This document shows, in pieces, positions 23,066 through 27,453 of a stretch of 27,453 nt of DNA. The stretch comes from an uncultured Bacteroidales bacterium. Lineage in GTDB: Bacteria; Bacteroidota; Bacteroidia; Bacteroidales; F082. Below the pieces are notes generated by a model. That model saw only the letters and a list, made by a program, of their open reading frames with translations, did no database searches and was not told the DNA's origin. The position numbers were made by a program, and so were the translations under genes. Location of the stretch: contig CALEMB010000173.1 of NCBI GenBank assembly GCA_937902805.1, positions 1-27,453 on the forward strand, written 5' to 3'. Position 1 is the stretch's first letter. Each line of letters starts with the position of its first letter.

Positions 23066-25993
23066 ATGAAAAAACAGATTTCCCGTTTTTTGCTGTTGAT
23101 TTCCATGTTGCTTGTTCTCGACGGCTTGGCAAATGCACAGACGTATTTGACCGACTCCTATCAGCCAACAGATTCGTACCTTTATGAAGCTTACCCGACC
23201 AAAGGCTCCCAAAATTTGAAAATCGCTATTTACAACTACAAGGGAGGCTTCGCGCTCAACTCGGGCAAGGGGGGGCTAATCAGTGGTACCAAGACTGGTT
23301 ACGTCGAATTCAGCCTGAAAGGGGCCTATTCGAAGTTGAGTTTCGTGGTGGGTCCAGGGGGCAAATGCAGCCCCAACTCTGGAGGTGATGGCAGTGATGT
23401 CATTCTGACCATCAAGGGCGATGAAGAAAAAATTTTCGATCAGGTCATCCGTAATCACGACGCGCCAAAAGAATATACCGTTGACATCAGCGGTGTTGAC
23501 AAGATTCGCTTCGACTTGCCGCATGGCGAGACTAACCTCGGCTTTGGTGCCGTGAAATTATGGAAACCAGGGCAACAACCCGTCCCGACGCGGATGCCAC
23601 TAGAGAACATCCATAACGGGAAAAGAGTACAACTGGTGGAACAGCTCTTCCCGCATTACATTCGACATAGCGGATGGGTGGCCGCTATCACGGGCAAGCA
23701 AGTGGAAGGCTGCCATAAGACCAATGAGATAAGCCTGAACAGGGTGACCTATACGTCGGGACTGGAGTTCACGGCCAACCAAGCTCTTGCGGGCAATAAT
23801 ACGGCCTGGGCATACTTCTGGTTGCAACAGAAATACGACAAGTTGTCATTCGTCGTAGGCCCGCGCGACAACCAGAGTTCCGGTGCAGCGGCCTGGCTGA
23901 CTGTGAAAGGCGATGGCAAGATACTCTACGAGAAACACGTCACCCAGAAAGATCTAGCTGAGCAAGTGGTGCTTGACGTGAAAGGAATCAACGTCATCTC
24001 GTTCCATAGCATCGATGATGTTTCTGAGTTCGGTGGAGGCATTGTGTTTGGTGTGGTTGATATCTATGCTTATCCGGTTGGCGACGCTTCCGTGCCCACA
24101 CCAGGCATCGTGAATGCCTCCAAGGATCGCCTTGCCATTTTGCCGAGTCCCTGCAAGATGGTTTCCAACATCCCTCCTTATTCGGTGAAAGGCATAAGGG
24201 ACTACAAAAGCTCCTATTTCAATGGAGAGTCCGACTATTACACATTCTCGATGGGTGGCGAACAATTCAGTGAGGGCTTTATATTGACCTCGGGCGAGAA
24301 GTTTTTTGATGGCAACATCAGCGCTTATTACAAGTTCGACCTTGCTGGTGAGTTTGACTATGTGAGTTTTACGGCGGGAACATTGACACAACATCGGGTT
24401 TTCGATGACGACTACATCCAGGTTTATGCCGATGACCAGTTGATTCTTGACGCAAAGGTGCATTGTACGTGGCCTAACCAGCGTTTCGAGCTGCCTATCG
24501 GGAAATGCCGCACGCTGACGTTCGCCAAACCTGGAACCGGCAAAAGCAAGCAGACCTATATCGGCATCGGTGACGTCGTTCTGTACCGTGGGCCGGTTGT
24601 GGCTAACAACCTATTTGTACACCCCAAGCCGGATTGCCCAGAAACCGCAGACCTCATTGACCTCTGCAAACGCCCCTATTTCCACTACGTGGGACGTTAT
24701 CTTAGCTCGCTCACCAACTTCGATTTCAACGATTGCTTTAAGAACGGATCCTCGCAACGGGAGTTTTTCCAAATGAAAGATGGAAGCAAGATCTACAAAG
24801 GAGTGATGCTGGAGGCCAATATCCCCTTATCCCTTGAGAACGTGACGCTTGACGATGCCGTGCTGATGTTCCTGACAGGTGTCACACCTGCGGTAAACAC
24901 CAGCTCGTGGACAAGCAAACCCATCGACGGCAAGGCGGCAGGAGTTAAGGATGAGGCTGGCAATGTGCTCCATCTGATGGAAGACGGCAAACAATCGTCG
25001 GTGGCAGCCTTCAATGTCTATAAGGAATATGAGACCTGTACGTTTACAGTGGCTAATAAGTCCGTCTATGTCGATCCAATGGCACAAACGTTTGGTGGAG
25101 AATTGCATCCCCCCGTCAAGCTGGATGTCTTCGCTGACCGTGTGAGGGTAGGGGAAATATGGCTCACTGACGACATGGCACCAACCACCTATACCGTGCC
25201 GATATACAAATGTGAACAACTGATGTTTTGGCTAGAGTGCGGCGACATGCGCTCAGGACAATATGTGTTATACGACATGACATTGAGCAAGGTTCCTTAC
25301 CGTGAGCCTTCAAAGGCCAACAACGCGCCAAAAAAGGATGAGGGGAAAAATGCTACCAATAACACCTCGGAACCTAAAAAGAAGCAGAAAAAGGAGAAAC
25401 AGAACAAGAAGGAGGAGGTAATAGTTTGGGAGATGCCGAAACTCTCAAGAAACAAGTACATTGACGATTATCTCACGAACTGCGATGCTATTTGGAAGGC
25501 TACTAAGAATTATGAAAAGCGTACAGGCGTGGCCTATGCTTTGTCTACAACCTATCTGCAAGGTGACGAAGGTGTGTGCTACAAGGCGGTTTCGTTTGTT
25601 GATGATCACGGTAATCAGTTGTCCATCAATTCTATAATCGCTGAAAACGAGGGAATCATCGCTGACGGAAAATCAATCAAGTCATCAATGTCGTTGATGG
25701 GATTGGAGTTGACCAACGCTTCGCTTGCGCTTCCCGGATTGGGTTTAGACGCCATCGCCTACGGAAGAATCATCGGGCAAGCCGACAAGATGGTCTCGCA
25801 ATGTGAGAAGAGCGTGGATCAAGTCATCGCCGAAAAGACTGCGCAGAATGAAGCATTGAGGGCATTGCAGAGCAAGGCTTTGGTGATTGGGCAAAAGGCA
25901 TCAACGGACAAAGTACTTCTGCTCCACTTGGACGAGAATGAAACAGTACCTGAAGGCGTATTGCAGCAGGTGCGTTATTTCAACATGGATTAA
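23066..25993 (+). CDS. Secreted protein with repeated NPCBM-like beta domains
   Basis: The frame is open from 22925, but Met 23066 starts a clear signal peptide (MKKQISRFLLLISMLLVLDG, cleavage likely after ANA at residue 24). The 975-residue product has at least three, possibly four, similar beta-rich domains (about 48-169, 205-335, 388-508 and a looser one at 565-742). Each has a YVEFSL-type strand, a LSFVVGP-type strand, a stretch such as VKGDGKILYEK, and a VDISGVDKIRF-type strand, which resembles the NPCBM carbohydrate-binding module. A Lys-rich linker (748-787) leads to a helical C-terminal domain. It is the last operon gene, 32 nt after its neighbour. A glycan-binding envelope protein is the best inference; no enzyme motif is seen. 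Confidence 0.75.
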   Translation: MKKQISRFLLLISMLLVLDGLANAQTYLTDSYQPTDSYLYEAYPTKGSQNLKIAIYNYKGGFALNSGKGGLISGTKTGYVEFSLKGAYSKLSFVVGPGGKCSPNSGGDGSDVILTIKGDEEKIFDQVIRNHDAPKEYTVDISGVDKIRFDLPHGETNLGFGAVKLWKPGQQPVPTRMPLENIHNGKRVQLVEQLFPHYIRHSGWVAAITGKQVEGCHKTNEISLNRVTYTSGLEFTANQALAGNNTAWAYFWLQQKYDKLSFVVGPRDNQSSGAAAWLTVKGDGKILYEKHVTQKDLAEQVVLDVKGINVISFHSIDDVSEFGGGIVFGVVDIYAYPVGDASVPTPGIVNASKDRLAILPSPCKMVSNIPPYSVKGIRDYKSSYFNGESDYYTFSMGGEQFSEGFILTSGEKFFDGNISAYYKFDLAGEFDYVSFTAGTLTQHRVFDDDYIQVYADDQLILDAKVHCTWPNQRFELPIGKCRTLTFAKPGTGKSKQTYIGIGDVVLYRGPVVANNLFVHPKPDCPETADLIDLCKRPYFHYVGRYLSSLTNFDFNDCFKNGSSQREFFQMKDGSKIYKGVMLEANIPLSLENVTLDDAVLMFLTGVTPAVNTSSWTSKPIDGKAAGVKDEAGNVLHLMEDGKQSSVAAFNVYKEYETCTFTVANKSVYVDPMAQTFGGELHPPVKLDVFADRVRVGEIWLTDDMAPTTYTVPIYKCEQLMFWLECGDMRSGQYVLYDMTLSKVPYREPSKANNAPKKDEGKNATNNTSEPKKKQKKEKQNKKEEVIVWEMPKLSRNKYIDDYLTNCDAIWKATKNYEKRTGVAYALSTTYLQGDEGVCYKAVSFVDDHGNQLSINSIIAENEGIIADGKSIKSSMSLMGLELTNASLALPGLGLDAIAYGRIIGQADKMVSQCEKSVDQVIAEKTAQNEALRALQSKALVIGQKASTDKVLLLHLDENETVPEGVLQQVRYFNMD

Positions 25994-26469
25994 ATGTCGA
26001 GGTCTTTCAATACCTCCCAAACCAAAGCCGCTTCAAAACCTTTCTGCATGGCGTAGGCGGCTAGTTTGCGTTTTTTCTCGAAGTCATTTTCCGCTTTCAC
26101 GGTTTTGGCTTTCGTGTTCAGGATGTCAATGAGCCGTTGGCGATAGACTTCCTCATCGGTTTGCTCCAAGGCTTCGTCGATGATGTCTTTGGCGATGCCT
26201 TTTTGGGCGAGATGAAAACGGATTTTGTTCAGTCCCCAGCCGCTTTGGTTGATTTTGCCACGAACAAAGCTTTTGGCAAAGCGTTCGTCGTTGGCGAAGC
26301 GGTTATCCAATAGGTATTCAAGAATTTTGTCTCGGTTTTCTTGTGAAATGTCGAAAGTCTTCAGTTTGTCCCGCACATCCTTGACACAACGTTCCTGATA
26401 GGCACAATACTTGGCCATCTTGTCAAGAACTTGATCAGGAGTAAGCGGTTTGGCAGGACTTTTCGGCAT
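25990..26469 (-). CDS. recX: RecX family regulatory protein
   Basis: This 159-residue helical protein matches RecX, which binds RecA filaments and limits their activity. Family features are the three-helix repeats: YCAYQERCVKDVRDKL, EYLLDNRFANDERFAKSFVRGK, and GWGLNKIRFHLAQKGI followed by IIDEAL. The length is normal. Its start codon overlaps the stop of the upstream transporter gene by one base (TGATG), so the two are translationally coupled. Its own stop shares bases with the stop of the convergent secreted-protein gene: TTAA at 25990-25993 gives TAA on both strands. No recA is in the window. Confidence 0.88.
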   Translation of the reverse strand: MPKSPAKPLTPDQVLDKMAKYCAYQERCVKDVRDKLKTFDISQENRDKILEYLLDNRFANDERFAKSFVRGKINQSGWGLNKIRFHLAQKGIAKDIIDEALEQTDEEVYRQRLIDILNTKAKTVKAENDFEKKRKLAAYAMQKGFEAALVWEVLKDLDI

Positions 26470-27446
26470 CAGCAGTCGATTTTGAGGTCGCCTTCCTTAA
26501 TCCAGCCTATCTTTCTGAAGATGAGACCGAAGAGCCAAGTTAGTACGGCGGGCAGGATGAAGCACACAAGGACCATTCCAATCCACATGTTCGCGCCTCC
26601 TTCGGGCATAGCAGTGTAGATGCCAATGGGGCCTACGAGACCGCAGGTACCCATGCCGGAGCCGATGGGGATGTTTTCAAGATGGAAGACGCATGTTGAT
26701 ATGGGGCCGGTGATGGCGGCGGTGAGCAGGACGGGAATCCAAGTGCGCGGGTTCTTCACGATGTTGCCCATTTGTAGCATGGAGGTACCGAGTCCTTGTG
26801 CGACGAGTCCGCCCCAGCGGTTTTCCTTGAAACTTAGGATGGCGAAGCCAATCATTTGGGCACAGCATCCGGCAGTAGCCGCACCACCCGCCAGCCCGCC
26901 CAAACCGATAGCAAGGCAGATGGCTGCCGAACTGATGGGTAACGTGAGCACCATGCCGATGACCACCGAGACGACGATACCCATAAGGAAGGGCTGCATC
27001 GTGGTGGCGTTTTCGATGAAAGCACCGAGGGCGGTCATCACTTTTTGAATGGGCGCGCCGACAGCATAAGCCATCAACACGCCGCAGATGATGACGACGG
27101 CAGGGGTGACGAGAATGTCGACTTGGGTTTCCTTGTAGACCATCTTGCCCAATTCAATGGCGACGATGACGGCGACGTAGGCTCCCATTGGCCCACCCAG
27201 TTCGTTGCCCGCAATGCCGACAGCGATGGCGCTGAAAAGCACCAAGCCTTTGCAACCCAAAGTATAAGCGATGGCGACAGCGATAGCTGCTCCTGTGGCG
27301 GCTTTGGCGTATTTCGCTATGGTGACGAAGGCATCAATGCCCGTCTTGTCGCCCAAAGTCTGGAAGATGGTGCCGATGAGCAGCGAGGCAAAAAGACCTA
27401 GCGCCATAGCACCAAGAGCGTCGACAAAGTAGGCCTTCCAGGTCAT
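26469..27446 (-). CDS. EIIC-like membrane transporter (PF13303 type)
   Basis: This 325-residue polytopic protein has about nine or ten hydrophobic segments. The stretch NPRTWIPVLLTAAITGPIST, then ENIPIGSGMGTCGLVGPIG, is characteristic of the family annotated as PTS sugar transporter subunit IIC (PTS_EIIC_2). Homologues are widespread in Bacteroidota, where complete sugar PTS systems are often missing, so true phosphotransfer is doubtful and the substrate is unknown. No EIIA, EIIB or HPr gene is in the window. The start Met at 27446 is 7 nt from the window edge; the N-terminus MTWKAYFVDALGAM looks complete, but a longer start beyond the window cannot be excluded. It is coupled to recX downstream. 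Confidence 0.82.
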   Translation of the reverse strand: MTWKAYFVDALGAMALGLFASLLIGTIFQTLGDKTGIDAFVTIAKYAKAATGAAIAVAIAYTLGCKGLVLFSAIAVGIAGNELGGPMGAYVAVIVAIELGKMVYKETQVDILVTPAVVIICGVLMAYAVGAPIQKVMTALGAFIENATTMQPFLMGIVVSVVIGMVLTLPISSAAICLAIGLGGLAGGAATAGCCAQMIGFAILSFKENRWGGLVAQGLGTSMLQMGNIVKNPRTWIPVLLTAAITGPISTCVFHLENIPIGSGMGTCGLVGPIGIYTAMPEGGANMWIGMVLVCFILPAVLTWLFGLIFRKIGWIKEGDLKIDC

Positions 27447-27453
27447 GTCGACG

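Noticed and set aside
7703..25993. Type VI or type VII secretion cluster
   Set aside because: Kinase, FHA, PP2C and an EccA-like ATPase suggested it, but there is no sheath, baseplate, VgrG, Hcp, EccC-type ATPase or WXG protein.

Overview
The window looks like chromosomal DNA of a Bacteroidota bacterium, most likely Bacteroidales (Prevotella/Bacteroides-like). The signs are start codons preceded by A-rich leaders instead of Shine-Dalgarno sites, several TAnnTTTG -7 promoter elements, a 40-residue 'smalltalk'-type membrane peptide, a membrane-bound LytTR regulator, and intergenic repeats of a kind common in this group. This is judged from style and protein families only; no database search was possible.

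Region 1 (1-951) is gene-poor: a smalltalk-type micro-ORF, a truncated DUF4143/AAA_14-type ATPase fragment on the minus strand, and repeat-rich DNA. Region 2 (952-4936) is a compact type II fatty-acid synthesis cluster in the order KAS III, KAS II, FabZ-type dehydratase, ACP, FabG-type reductase. A consensus promoter lies in front of the ACP gene, and imperfect palindromes and direct repeats fill the gaps. Region 3 (5171-7396, minus strand) has a LytTR membrane regulator and a pair of small membrane proteins; one of the pair carries a LexA/S24-like motif with Cys in place of the Ser nucleophile. A 220-nt leader, possibly a separate small RNA, precedes the pair.

Region 4 (7703-25993, plus strand) is the striking part: ten closely spaced, co-directional genes forming one probable operon. 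In order they encode a Sel1-repeat protein; a large MORN plus Sel1 protein that contains a paralogue of the first; a small protein whose reading frame is cut by an in-frame TAG; a multi-zinc-ribbon protein; a giant Ser/Thr kinase with about five membrane segments and a C-terminal peptidoglycan-binding domain; a zinc-ribbon ATPase with one degenerate and three intact CbbX/SpoVK-like AAA+ modules; a zinc-ribbon FHA protein; a PP2C phosphatase; a YwqG/DUF1963 protein; and a secreted protein with repeated NPCBM-like beta domains. Writer (kinase), reader (FHA) and eraser (PP2C) of phospho-Thr are all present, with a remodelling ATPase between them. The last three signalling junctions overlap by 4 bases or are 3 bases apart. 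I infer a phospho-signalling machine that couples a cell-wall or glycan signal to AAA+ remodelling. I do not know a described system with exactly this set.

Region 5 (25990-27446, minus strand) is recX and a PF13303-type EIIC-like membrane transporter. It converges on region 4 with stop codons that share bases.
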